From Candidatus Competibacteraceae bacterium (GTDB lineage Bacteria > Pseudomonadota > Gammaproteobacteria > Competibacterales > Competibacteraceae), in NCBI GenBank assembly GCA_003989065.1, contig RXIW01000006.1, forward strand, positions 16,671 through 80,670: DNA of 64,000 nt, in the 5' to 3' direction. How positions within the stretch are numbered: the stretch's first letter is position 1; the number at the start of each line of letters is the position of its first letter. Below, one piece after another: positions 8,014 through 15,601 of this stretch. The position numbers and the translations under genes are program-made. Below the pieces are notes generated by a model. The model was given only the letters and a program-made list of their open reading frames with translations. It had not been told where the DNA came from and searched no databases.

Positions 8014-9871
8014 GGGGCTGGATCCGAACGACGGAGTCTTGGGATTGCTGCACGATCGCTGCTGGAGCGCAGGTCCCGGCGCACATGTGGCAGCCGGTGC
8101 AGGCGTTGGGGTCGATGCGGGCGAACACCAGTTCCCGGCTCTTGCCGCTCTTGGTGGCAACGCGCTCGCGGCGGGCCACCGAGATGGCCGGACAACCCAG
8201 GTCGATGCAATTGCCGCAACCGGTGCAGAGGTCCTCGACCACCGCGTAGGGCCGGAAGCGCTCGAAACGGTCGGTCAGGGAGCAGGGCCGGGTGGTGATG
8301 ATGACCGACGGCTCTTCCATCTTGATCTCTTCCCGCACCAGCTTGACGATGGTCGGCAGCTCATAGGGATCGACCGTGCGGATCCGTTCGGGGCGGACGC
8401 CCAGCCCTTCGGCCAGCTTGACGAAATCGACTCGCGGGGCCGGCAAGCCGTGCAAATTCTGGCCGGTGCCGGGATTCTCCTGGCCACCGGTCATGCCAAC
8501 CGAACGGTTGTCGAGCAATAGCACGGTGACGTTGCCACGGTTGTAGATCATGTTCAGCAGGCCCTGCATGCCCATGTGCAGGAAGGTCGAATCGCCGATC
8601 ACGGCAACGATGTGCTTCTGCTCGTCCGAGGCACCGCGCCCCTTGTCCATGCCATGGGCCATGCTGAGCGAGGCCCCCATGCAGGTGCAGGTGTCCAGCG
8701 CGTTCCAGGGATGGCCGGCCCCCAAGGTATAGCAACCGATGTCGCCAACGATGTTGAGGTTGCGGATGTGGGACAGGGCGAAGTAGGGGCCCAGATGAGG
8801 GCAAGAGGCGCACATGGTCGGCGGACGGGGAAAGACTCCAGCCTGGAGCGGCTTTGGCGCTTCATGGAGCTCGCCCAGCAGGGCTTTGATGGCAGGGCGC
8901 AACACGCTGGGGGCCAACTCGCCGCAGCGTGGCAGCAGCTCCTTGCCTTGCACGGCGATGCCGGCGGCGCGAATTTCGGTCTCCAGCAGCGCTTCGGTCT
9001 CCTCGACCACCACCAGGGTATCGACGGTGGCGGCGAAAGCGCGGATCTTCTCCAACGGCGGCGGATGGCTAAAACCGAGCTTGAGCACGGGCGCGTTGGG
9101 AAATGCTTCACGCACATGCATGAAGGCCGGGCCGGAGGTGACGAAACCGATGCGCCGGTCGCTGCCGACATAGGCGGTATTCAGCTCGCTGGTTTCGCTC
9201 AGGGCGCGTAATTGGCGATCCCGCTCGTGCATCAACGCCAAGCGCGGCTTGGCGTTGGCCGGCGTCATCACCCAGCGCTGAGGATTTTTCTGGAACCCGG
9301 CAGCCGGATGCTCGACGCGCTCCCCGGTAAATTCCACCATGGCCTTGACGTGACAGACGCGGGTGGTCATGCGTACGATGACCGGCGTTTCGTACTGCTC
9401 GGACAGGTCGAAGGCCATCTTCGTCATTTCATAGGCTTCCTGGGAATCGGCCGGCTCCAGGATTGGCATATGGCCGAAACGGCCCCAGTAGCGGGAATCC
9501 TGCTCATTCTGCGAGGAGGACAGGCCGACGTCATCGGCCACTACCAGCACCAGACCGCCGACCACGCCGGCCAGCGACTGGGTCATGAAGGCGTCGGAGG
9601 CGACGTTCATGCCGACGTGTTTCATAGCCGCCAACGCCCGCGAGCCCGCCAACGAAGCGCCGATGGCGACCTCTACGGCCACCTTCTCGTTGACCGACCA
9701 TTCGGAGTAGATGTCGGGATAGAGTGCGATGTTTTCCAGAATTTCGGTCGCCGGGGTACCGGGGTAGGCGGCGGCGACCCGCACGCCGGCTTCCCAGGCG
9801 GCGCGGGCGACGGCTTCGTTGCCGGAGAGAAGATGGCGGCTTGCGGCCTTGGCGTGAACCACTGCATTCAT
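8006..9871 (-). CDS. iorA: Indolepyruvate:ferredoxin oxidoreductase, alpha subunit
   Basis: The 621-residue large subunit carrying thiamine diphosphate and Fe-S clusters. The N-terminal pyrimidine-binding domain begins with LLSGNEAVARAAWEAGVRVA. The ThDP-binding part includes GDIGCYTLG and the GDSTFLHMGMQGLLN motif. The C-terminal ferredoxin-like domain has CTGCGNCIDLGCP and CTGCHMCAGTC, which would bind two 4Fe-4S clusters; the second Cys run has an unusual final arrangement (TCAPAAI). The length agrees with archaeal and proteobacterial IorA. It is co-transcribed with iorB (8-nt overlap) and lies 29 bp after a binding-protein gene. Phenylpyruvate or indolepyruvate from transamination would be the substrate. 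No dedicated aromatic aminotransferase is visible here. Confidence 0.94.
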   Translation of the reverse strand: MNAVVHAKAASRHLLSGNEAVARAAWEAGVRVAAAYPGTPATEILENIALYPDIYSEWSVNEKVAVEVAIGASLAGSRALAAMKHVGMNVASDAFMTQSLAGVVGGLVLVVADDVGLSSSQNEQDSRYWGRFGHMPILEPADSQEAYEMTKMAFDLSEQYETPVIVRMTTRVCHVKAMVEFTGERVEHPAAGFQKNPQRWVMTPANAKPRLALMHERDRQLRALSETSELNTAYVGSDRRIGFVTSGPAFMHVREAFPNAPVLKLGFSHPPPLEKIRAFAATVDTLVVVEETEALLETEIRAAGIAVQGKELLPRCGELAPSVLRPAIKALLGELHEAPKPLQAGVFPRPPTMCASCPHLGPYFALSHIRNLNIVGDIGCYTLGAGHPWNALDTCTCMGASLSMAHGMDKGRGASDEQKHIVAVIGDSTFLHMGMQGLLNMIYNRGNVTVLLLDNRSVGMTGGQENPGTGQNLHGLPAPRVDFVKLAEGLGVRPERIRTVDPYELPTIVKLVREEIKMEEPSVIITTRPCSLTDRFERFRPYAVVEDLCTGCGNCIDLGCPAISVARRERVATKSGKSRELVFARIDPNACTGCHMCAGTCAPAAIVQQSQDSVVRIQPHA

Positions 9872-9900
9872 GAAGGATGAAGACCTCTTGAAGAGACTGA

Positions 9901-11055
9901 TTAGGGCTTGGTGTCGATCAGTTTCCAGCTGCCGTCACGGATTTCGACCAGTTTGAAGGCATCGGGACCCAGACCCATGTGATCCTGGGGATTCATGTTG
10001 AAGACGCCAGCGGTGCCGATGAAGCCCTGAGTTTTCTCGATTTCGTCGCGCACCTTGGCTTTGTCCACGCTGCCGGCGCGCTCGATGGCGGCCTTGGCGA
10101 TGAACAGGCTGTCGTAGCCATGGCCACCGAAAGTCGAAACCGGTCCATACTGGGCTTCGTATTGTTGTTTGTAGGCGAGCAGAACCGGTTTTTGCGGATC
10201 GCTGTCCGGCAACTGTTCGGCAACGACCAGGGCGGCCGCCGGCAGGCGCACGCCCTCGGCGGCATCGCCGGCCAATTCGATGAAGGTTTTGGACGCGACC
10301 CCATGGGAATGGTACAGGGGGAGGGTGATGCCGAGTTGCTTGATGTTCTTGGTGACGATGGCCGGAGCCTGACCGAAGCCGAAGTTGAGGATGGCCTGGG
10401 CGTCGGTAGCTCGGATCTTGGTCAACTGGGTGGTCATGTCGGTATCCTTGTTGCCGTAGGATTCATCGGCCACCAGGGTGATACCGTACTGAGGAGCCAG
10501 CTTGATAATTTGCTCGCGGCCGGACTTGTCAAAACCGCCATCACCGGTGATCAGCGCCACCTTGGTCAGCCCGCGCTGGCGCATGTCCTCGAAGATGCGG
10601 ATGACGGCCATGCGGTCGGTGGGCGCGACCTTGAATACCCACTGCTTGGTGGGATCGGTGATTTCCACGGCGGCTGCCAGCGAGATGAACGGAATGCCGG
10701 CTTTTTCCACATCGGGAATGACCGCCAGGGAGTCGCCGGAGGTGGTCCCGCCGATGAGGAGATCGACCTGATCCTTCTTGATCAGGCGCTTGACGAAGTT
10801 GACCGCTTCGCGGGCATTGCCGCCGGTGTCGTAGTGCACCAGTTCGAGCGGGCGGCCGTCGATGCCACCCTTGGCGTTGATCTGGTCGATATACAGGCGC
10901 AGCGTCTTCAACTCGGGGTCGCCGAGGAACGAGGCCGAACCGGTGATCGTCAGAAATGCACCGATCTTGATGGGATCAGCGGCCTGCGCGATGTTCATCC
11001 CCGCCAGCAACACGAGGGTCAACAAACTCCTTCCCATCGTACTTATTATTTTCAT
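9901..11055 (-). CDS. Periplasmic amino-acid-binding protein of the Liv transporter (copy 2)
   Basis: A 384-residue LivK-type binding protein and close paralogue of the protein at 6204-7349. The signal peptide is MKIISTMGRSLLTLVLLAGM and cleaves near AQA-ADPIKIG. The mature protein has the same blocks: LTITGSASFLGDPELKTLR, LIGGTTSGDSLAVIP and VALITGDGGFDKSG. GGAGAAGAG upstream of the ATG at 11055 is a good ribosome-binding site. It is the first gene of the minus-strand series, so it probably lies next to the operon promoter, and its highly expressed position fits a binding protein. Having two binding proteins for one LivFGMH set suggests the transporter serves two ligand ranges. Confidence 0.88.
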   Translation of the reverse strand: MKIISTMGRSLLTLVLLAGMNIAQAADPIKIGAFLTITGSASFLGDPELKTLRLYIDQINAKGGIDGRPLELVHYDTGGNAREAVNFVKRLIKKDQVDLLIGGTTSGDSLAVIPDVEKAGIPFISLAAAVEITDPTKQWVFKVAPTDRMAVIRIFEDMRQRGLTKVALITGDGGFDKSGREQIIKLAPQYGITLVADESYGNKDTDMTTQLTKIRATDAQAILNFGFGQAPAIVTKNIKQLGITLPLYHSHGVASKTFIELAGDAAEGVRLPAAALVVAEQLPDSDPQKPVLLAYKQQYEAQYGPVSTFGGHGYDSLFIAKAAIERAGSVDKAKVRDEIEKTQGFIGTAGVFNMNPQDHMGLGPDAFKLVEIRDGSWKLIDTKP

Positions 11056-11123
11056 TATCGCTCTTCTCCACCAAACCGGGCCAGCTGAAAAAACCTAACT
11101 ATCTTTAAGAGAAATGGAATAAT

Positions 11124-11147
11124 CAACCGATTTTTTCAATCGGGTTG
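11124..11147 (-). terminator. Possible weak terminator at the end of the KfrA-like gene
   Basis: Imperfect inverted repeat CAACCGATT / AATCGGGTTG with a 5-nt loop, overlapping the stop codon of the gene at 11136-12194. On the minus strand it is followed only by GATTATTCC, so the U-tract is poor. The hairpin is visible in the sequence; its terminator function is uncertain. Confidence 0.3.
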
Positions 11148-12194
11148 CCGTTTTCTTGCCGAAGTTCCGGTTGTGGTGGCGCGCTTGGTGGCGGTAGACC
11201 AGGCATCCAGCTGCTGTTGCAGCCGTTTGCGTTCTTCCTGCGCCCCTCTGAGTTCACCCCGCAAACCTTCGGTTTCCCGCACGTTTTCCAGATATTTGGC
11301 CTCGCTTTCCTGGAGCTGCGCGCGTATTTGGGCCAATTCGGCCATCAAAACGTCCTGCCGTTCCCTGGCAGCCGTCACGTTGGCCTGTAGAGCCGCATTT
11401 AGAGCCCCATTCTCGCGTTGTTGAGCTTCACGCTGCTCGCGCCAGAGGGTTTCCTGTCGGGTCCAGTCCTGGCGCTCGGTGGCGAAGGACTGACGTTCGG
11501 CGCGCTGCTCGGAACGGGCCTGATCGAGTAGGGCCAACCAGCGCGCCTCGCTGGCTTCGCCGTGCTGGCGCTCGAGCTCAAACCGTTGCTGGGCTTCCGT
11601 CAACCGTTGTTCCATGTCAGTGTGCAATTGTTCTAGCGTGGTTTCCAATCGGCCGACGCGCGCCGTGGTTTCGGCGCGAATCTGGGCGACGGTCTCCGCG
11701 GCCGCCTGGATGCGTTGCTCGGCAGCTTGCACAGCGAGTTCAGCACTGGCGCGGCGTTCCTGTTCCACCAACAGACGATCGGCCAGGCTGCGGGCGCTGA
11801 CGCGGCTCGAGTCCAGTTCCTGCTGAAGCTCGCGAGCAGCTGTCTGCCAGCGCGCCTGTTCCGCCGCCGCCTCGTCGCGCGCCTGTTCCGCCGCCGCCAC
11901 CGCTTGCTCGGCGGCCAGTCGATGCGCCTCGAACGCGGTTTCGGCGTGTTGCACGGCCGTTTTCCAAAACGTATCCACGGCGGTGGCAACCGTCTCGGGC
12001 ATGGCCGGCGGCAGGACAGCCCTGGGTGCAGTGGCCATTTGTTGTTGCCAATTCCTGAGGTGCTCACTGATGGTGGTATTGCTGCCGGTGCCGAGCAATT
12101 CACGCACGCGCTGGATGGTGGGATTGAGGCCACGCCCAAGCAGGGTTTCCGCAGCGTTCTGGACTTCCTCGTAACGGATGCCGGATCGAGCCAT
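11136..12194 (-). CDS. KfrA-like coiled-coil DNA-binding protein
   Basis: A 352-residue protein. Residues 1-60 (RYEEVQNAAETLLGRGLNPT then VRELLGTGSNTTISEHLRNW) match the N-terminal DNA-binding domain found in KfrA, the plasmid protein that represses its own promoter and contributes to plasmid partitioning. Residues about 80-335 are an almost unbroken Glu/Gln/Arg/Ala-rich coiled coil, and the last 15 residues are basic (TKRATTTGTSARKRQPD in part). Proteins of this shape also occur on chromosomes as nucleoid-associated or regulatory factors. No plasmid rep, par or mob gene is nearby. The upstream region has a palindrome overlapping a good minus-strand promoter, consistent with autoregulation. 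The fold call is firm; the role is unknown. Confidence 0.75.
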   Translation of the reverse strand: MARSGIRYEEVQNAAETLLGRGLNPTIQRVRELLGTGSNTTISEHLRNWQQQMATAPRAVLPPAMPETVATAVDTFWKTAVQHAETAFEAHRLAAEQAVAAAEQARDEAAAEQARWQTAARELQQELDSSRVSARSLADRLLVEQERRASAELAVQAAEQRIQAAAETVAQIRAETTARVGRLETTLEQLHTDMEQRLTEAQQRFELERQHGEASEARWLALLDQARSEQRAERQSFATERQDWTRQETLWREQREAQQRENGALNAALQANVTAARERQDVLMAELAQIRAQLQESEAKYLENVRETEGLRGELRGAQEERKRLQQQLDAWSTATKRATTTGTSARKRQPD

Positions 12195-12239
12195 GGTAAA
12201 GACTCCGTGATGATGAATGATGTGATGATCATATCAAAA

Positions 12240-12289
12240 ACATGATTACATAACATGTATTAATACGAATCTTTAGCATAAAAATTCAA
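12240..12289 (-). promoter_or_regulatory. Promoter and candidate autoregulatory operator of the KfrA-like gene
   Basis: On the minus strand, TTGAAT (12284-12289) and TATTAA (12260-12265) are separated by 18 bp and resemble a sigma-70 promoter. Just downstream is an inverted repeat, ACATG (12240-12244) and CATGT (12254-12258), around an AT-rich 9-nt centre. KfrA-family proteins are known to bind inverted repeats at their own promoters; the assignment here is inference. Confidence 0.4.
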
Positions 12290-12398
12290 GATTATTCCTA
12301 TTATCATGAATTATGGAAAACGGCGGAAACCCCGTCAAAGCGCTACAATCGCGCCACCCGAACTCTGGGGATCATCATGGCTGGAGCGCGAATTTCCC

Positions 12399-13742
12399 AT
12401 GACCACCAACACCGCTTCCCAACGGCCACAGCGCCTTTGGTCCATCCTGAGTCAGTATTGGGCTCTCATCATTGCCACGGCGATTGCGCTCGTCGCCCTG
12501 GTCAACATGTGGCGGCCTGATGCGATCGCTTATTTTCGCGAACATGCCTCTTCGTTCGAGAAGTTCACCCTGATCCTGTTCCTGGTGATGTTGCTGCCGC
12601 CGCTGGTCGAGCGTTTGCGGTTGCCAGGCGCGGTGGGTCTGTTGTTCGGTGGCGTGTTGCTGGGGCCTTACGTTTTCGCCATCGTGCCGCCAGATGCGCC
12701 AGTGCTCGATCTGGTCGCTAGCGTCGGTCGGGTGTTCCTGATGTTCACCGCCGGGCTCGAGATCGATATGCGTGTGTTCAACGCCACCCGCAACCGGTCG
12801 ATCGGCTTTGGCGCCATGACCTTTACCTTTCCCTTGCTCTGCGGCATTGGTGCAGCCCTGTGTTTTGGCTTTGCATGGGTGGCGGCGCTGTTGATCGGTT
12901 CGTTGATCGCCTCGCACACCTTGTTGGGTTTCCCGATCGTCAACAAACTGGGACTCGGCAAGAGCGAGCCGGTGGCCGTAACGGTTGGGGCGACGATCTT
13001 CACCGATATTGCCTCACTGCTGGTCCTGGCGGTCTGCATCTCGATCCATCAGGGTGGCTTTTCCTTGATGGGACTTGGCATCCAATTGATCAGCATCGCT
13101 ATTTTTGCCGTCATTGTGCTGCAGGGCCTGCCATTGCTTGGCCACATCTATTTCCACCATCACCGCGAAAATGAGCAGGCGCTGTTCATTTTTACCTTTT
13201 TCATCGTGATGGTCGCCGCCGTAGGCGCGCATTTGATCCACCTCGAAGATATCGTCGGCGCTTTTCTGGCTGGCATCGCCGTCAACCGCTTGCTCGAACG
13301 CTCGCCGGTTCGCGCCAAGGTGATCATGATGGGTGAAGGTCTATTCATCCCGCTGTTTTTCCTGGCTATCGGCATCCGTCTCAACCTGCCGGTCTTCGGG
13401 GCGACGCTGCTGAACAGCCTGTGGTTCGTGGTGGCGATCACAGCGGCGTTGTTGGTCGGCAAATTCTTGGCTGCCGTAGCGACGCGCTGGTTCTACGGTT
13501 ACGATTGGCCAGCCACCCTGACCATGTGGTCGCTATCGCTGCCTCAGGTGGCAGCCACGCTGGCGGCGGCGATCGCGGCCTACGACGCCGTGAACGCCGA
13601 GGGTGATCGCTTGATTACCGAATCGGTGCTCAACGCCGTTATCGTGTTGATGGTGCTGACCGCCATCCTCGGTCCGGTGCTGACCGAACGCTTCGGTTCG
13701 CGCATGACGTCATCGGAGGAGAAAAGCGTTGCGATACCTTGA
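12399..13742 (+). CDS. Monovalent cation:proton antiporter (CPA2/KefB-like membrane domain)
   Basis: A 447-residue inner-membrane protein with about 12 hydrophobic segments and no C-terminal TrkA/RCK domain. Family features are PPLVERLRLPGAVGLLFGGVLLGPY near the N-terminus (given in part) and FTAGLEIDMRVF, the CPA2 sequence containing a membrane acidic residue. It would exchange Na+ or K+ for H+. The ATG at 12399 is preferred over an upstream in-frame ATG (12306) because GGAGCG lies about 10 nt before it and because the hydrophobic domain follows closely. TACAAT at 12344-12349 is a possible -10 element. The stop overlaps the start region of the SYLF gene. The ion specificity cannot be deduced. 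Confidence 0.85.
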   Translation: MTTNTASQRPQRLWSILSQYWALIIATAIALVALVNMWRPDAIAYFREHASSFEKFTLILFLVMLLPPLVERLRLPGAVGLLFGGVLLGPYVFAIVPPDAPVLDLVASVGRVFLMFTAGLEIDMRVFNATRNRSIGFGAMTFTFPLLCGIGAALCFGFAWVAALLIGSLIASHTLLGFPIVNKLGLGKSEPVAVTVGATIFTDIASLLVLAVCISIHQGGFSLMGLGIQLISIAIFAVIVLQGLPLLGHIYFHHHRENEQALFIFTFFIVMVAAVGAHLIHLEDIVGAFLAGIAVNRLLERSPVRAKVIMMGEGLFIPLFFLAIGIRLNLPVFGATLLNSLWFVVAITAALLVGKFLAAVATRWFYGYDWPATLTMWSLSLPQVAATLAAAIAAYDAVNAEGDRLITESVLNAVIVLMVLTAILGPVLTERFGSRMTSSEEKSVAIP

Positions 13743-14301
13743 TCGATTGCTGCCCATCCTGGGTCTCACTTTCTGCCTGCTGCTGGGCGTATCTGCCGCC
13801 CACGCTGCCGACGATAAGGCTGCGGTGCAGGATTCCTTGCGAAAAATGCGCCAGGACACTCTGGCACAGCTCTACAAGGAAGTTCCACGCGCCCGGACCC
13901 AGATCCGCAGTGCGGCGGGTTACGGCGTGTTCGGTGTCACGGGCGTGCATATCCTGTTCATCGGCGGCAGCGGTGGCCTGGGCGTGGTGCGCGACAATCT
14001 GAACGGCCGCGATACCTACATGCGGATGAGCGCTGTGGCGGGCGGCCTGGGTATCGGCTTCGAAGATACCCGAACGGTGTTGATTTTCAACAAACGCGCG
14101 GCGCTTACGGAGTTCCTCGATAAAGGCTGGACCTTCGGCGGGGAAACGGCTGCTGCCGCCACGGCAGATGGCAAGGGCGGCGCAACCGGCGAACTCGAAT
14201 CGCCGGCCGGCATTACCATCTATCAGATCACCAAGGCCGGCCTGATGGCCAAGGGCAGCGTACAGGGAACCAAGTATTGGAAGGACGACCAGCTCAACTG
14301 A
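13729..14301 (+). CDS. Secreted SYLF (Ysc84-like) domain protein
   Basis: A 190-residue protein with a signal peptide (LLPILGLTFCLLLGVSAAHA, cleavage before ADDKAA) and a SYLF/Ysc84 domain over about residues 55-188 (GYGVFGVTGVHILFIGGSGG and KRAALTEFLDKGWTFGGE). In eukaryotes this domain binds lipids; bacterial members are periplasmic or outer-membrane associated and poorly characterised. The start is TTG at 13729 with an excellent GGAGGAG 7 nt upstream, inside the end of the antiporter gene (14-nt overlap), so the two are probably translationally coupled. The family assignment is good; the function is unknown. Confidence 0.78.
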   Translation: MRYLDRLLPILGLTFCLLLGVSAAHAADDKAAVQDSLRKMRQDTLAQLYKEVPRARTQIRSAAGYGVFGVTGVHILFIGGSGGLGVVRDNLNGRDTYMRMSAVAGGLGIGFEDTRTVLIFNKRAALTEFLDKGWTFGGETAAAATADGKGGATGELESPAGITIYQITKAGLMAKGSVQGTKYWKDDQLN

Positions 14302-14379
14302 GCGACCCGATCAAGCGGCCTGAGGACCGGATGGGCAAGCACCCTGCCCTGCCCCCGTTCCTCGGGCGCCTTTTCGGAT

Positions 14380-15408
14380 TCAACGCCAGCCTGATGAGCG
14401 CGTCCGCCCCTCGATGACCAAAGGGGATTCCCTGCACTTGCCGGCCCGCGCCATGGTTTGCGATGGCAGTTCCCCAAACAATCGTCGGTAGTGAGCTGCA
14501 AACCGCCCCAGCTCGAGAAAACCCAGACGGTGGGCGATATCGGCGACCCTGGCCTGTCCTGGCGTCAGAGTCACCAGTTCGCGCCGGGCGGCGTGGAGAC
14601 GGCGATGGCGGATGAAGCCCAATGGGGTCAGCCCGACCGTTTCCCGAAAGGCGTATTCCAGAGTCCGTTCGCTCACCCCAGCGGCCTTGCACAGAGCGGC
14701 GACGGTCACGGTGGCCGGATCAAGGGTGCGCAGGTAGTTGAGCGCGCGTTCCAGGCCACGGCGACGCAGGGGCATATCCATGCGAGCCTGCGTTGTGCTC
14801 GTCGATACGCCCACTTGGGTCAAGCGCCATAGCAGGTCCTGTTCGAAGGAGCGCACTACGGCGGCGTGCCGGAACGCTTCGGGCCGCCGGGTCGCCTCGC
14901 CCAATACCTCCGCCAACCATAGCCCGAACCGGTCGAGCTTCGGGCGCGTGTCGTGCAATGCGTGCAGAGTCACCGCCCCGGATAGGTGCGATAACCAGTC
15001 TTCTGGCATGTTGCCGTGCAGCAGATTGAGGGAAATCAATAGGATCAGATGGTCCTGATTGGCATCGACCACCACATCCAGTCCTCCCGGCATCGAGATC
15101 GGTAGACTGGCTATGTCCGGTGGCGTTTTCCAATAGCGGGTGCGAGATCCGACCCGCAGCGGCGCCGACAGGGTGAGCATATGGGCGGGGGTGAGGCCAT
15201 GAACGCGCACGCCGGCGTCGAAGGATTCCCGATACAGGATGACCGAAGGCGTGACCAGGTAGGTCTTCCGGTTTCGGAACGGACCGACGTCCAGCGGTTT
15301 GGCCATCAGCTCCCAAGGCAAGGTCGTCCGCTCCCAGAGACTGAAATCGTCGACTTCCAGCTGTCCGATCGCCACTTTGGCCACTGCCGACGGTCCTGAT
15401 CTCTCCAT
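14380..15408 (-). CDS. AraC-family transcriptional regulator
   Basis: A 342-residue regulator. The C-terminal ~100 residues hold the two helix-turn-helix motifs of AraC proteins (TVAALCKAAGVSERTLEYAF and VADIAHRLGFLELGRFAAHY with the conserved RLFGELPS). The N-terminal ~210 residues are a ligand-binding region of the AraC_binding_2 type, as in regulators of aromatic or amine catabolism. It is transcribed divergently from the arylsulfatase at 15602, with a perfect 13-bp palindrome between them, so it may control that gene or itself. The inducer is unknown. A possible earlier start was not seen. Confidence 0.88.
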   Translation of the reverse strand: MERSGPSAVAKVAIGQLEVDDFSLWERTTLPWELMAKPLDVGPFRNRKTYLVTPSVILYRESFDAGVRVHGLTPAHMLTLSAPLRVGSRTRYWKTPPDIASLPISMPGGLDVVVDANQDHLILLISLNLLHGNMPEDWLSHLSGAVTLHALHDTRPKLDRFGLWLAEVLGEATRRPEAFRHAAVVRSFEQDLLWRLTQVGVSTSTTQARMDMPLRRRGLERALNYLRTLDPATVTVAALCKAAGVSERTLEYAFRETVGLTPLGFIRHRRLHAARRELVTLTPGQARVADIAHRLGFLELGRFAAHYRRLFGELPSQTMARAGKCRESPLVIEGRTRSSGWR

Positions 15409-15480
15409 CTTCAGGCTCTCCCCCTGTCGGTTGCGGATCTGCCGTTATTGTAAGTATTGATAGTACATGTCTCCGAAAAT

Positions 15481-15493
15481 TGACTGTCAGTCA
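15481..15493. promoter_or_regulatory. Palindrome in the araC-sulfatase intergenic region
   Basis: TGACTGTCAGTCA is a perfect 13-nt palindrome (odd centre T) about 73 bp upstream of the AraC gene and 108 bp upstream of the sulfatase. A dyad between divergent genes is a candidate operator; no binding protein can be assigned from sequence. Confidence 0.35.
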
Positions 15494-15601
15494 CGATAAA
15501 TTCAAACGTCTTTGCGGAAACTGCATAACAATGGTTCGATGCTTTGCCCTAGTATTTCAGTAATGCTTTATCGATCCCCGTTGCAAGCACCCAAGAGGTA
15601 G

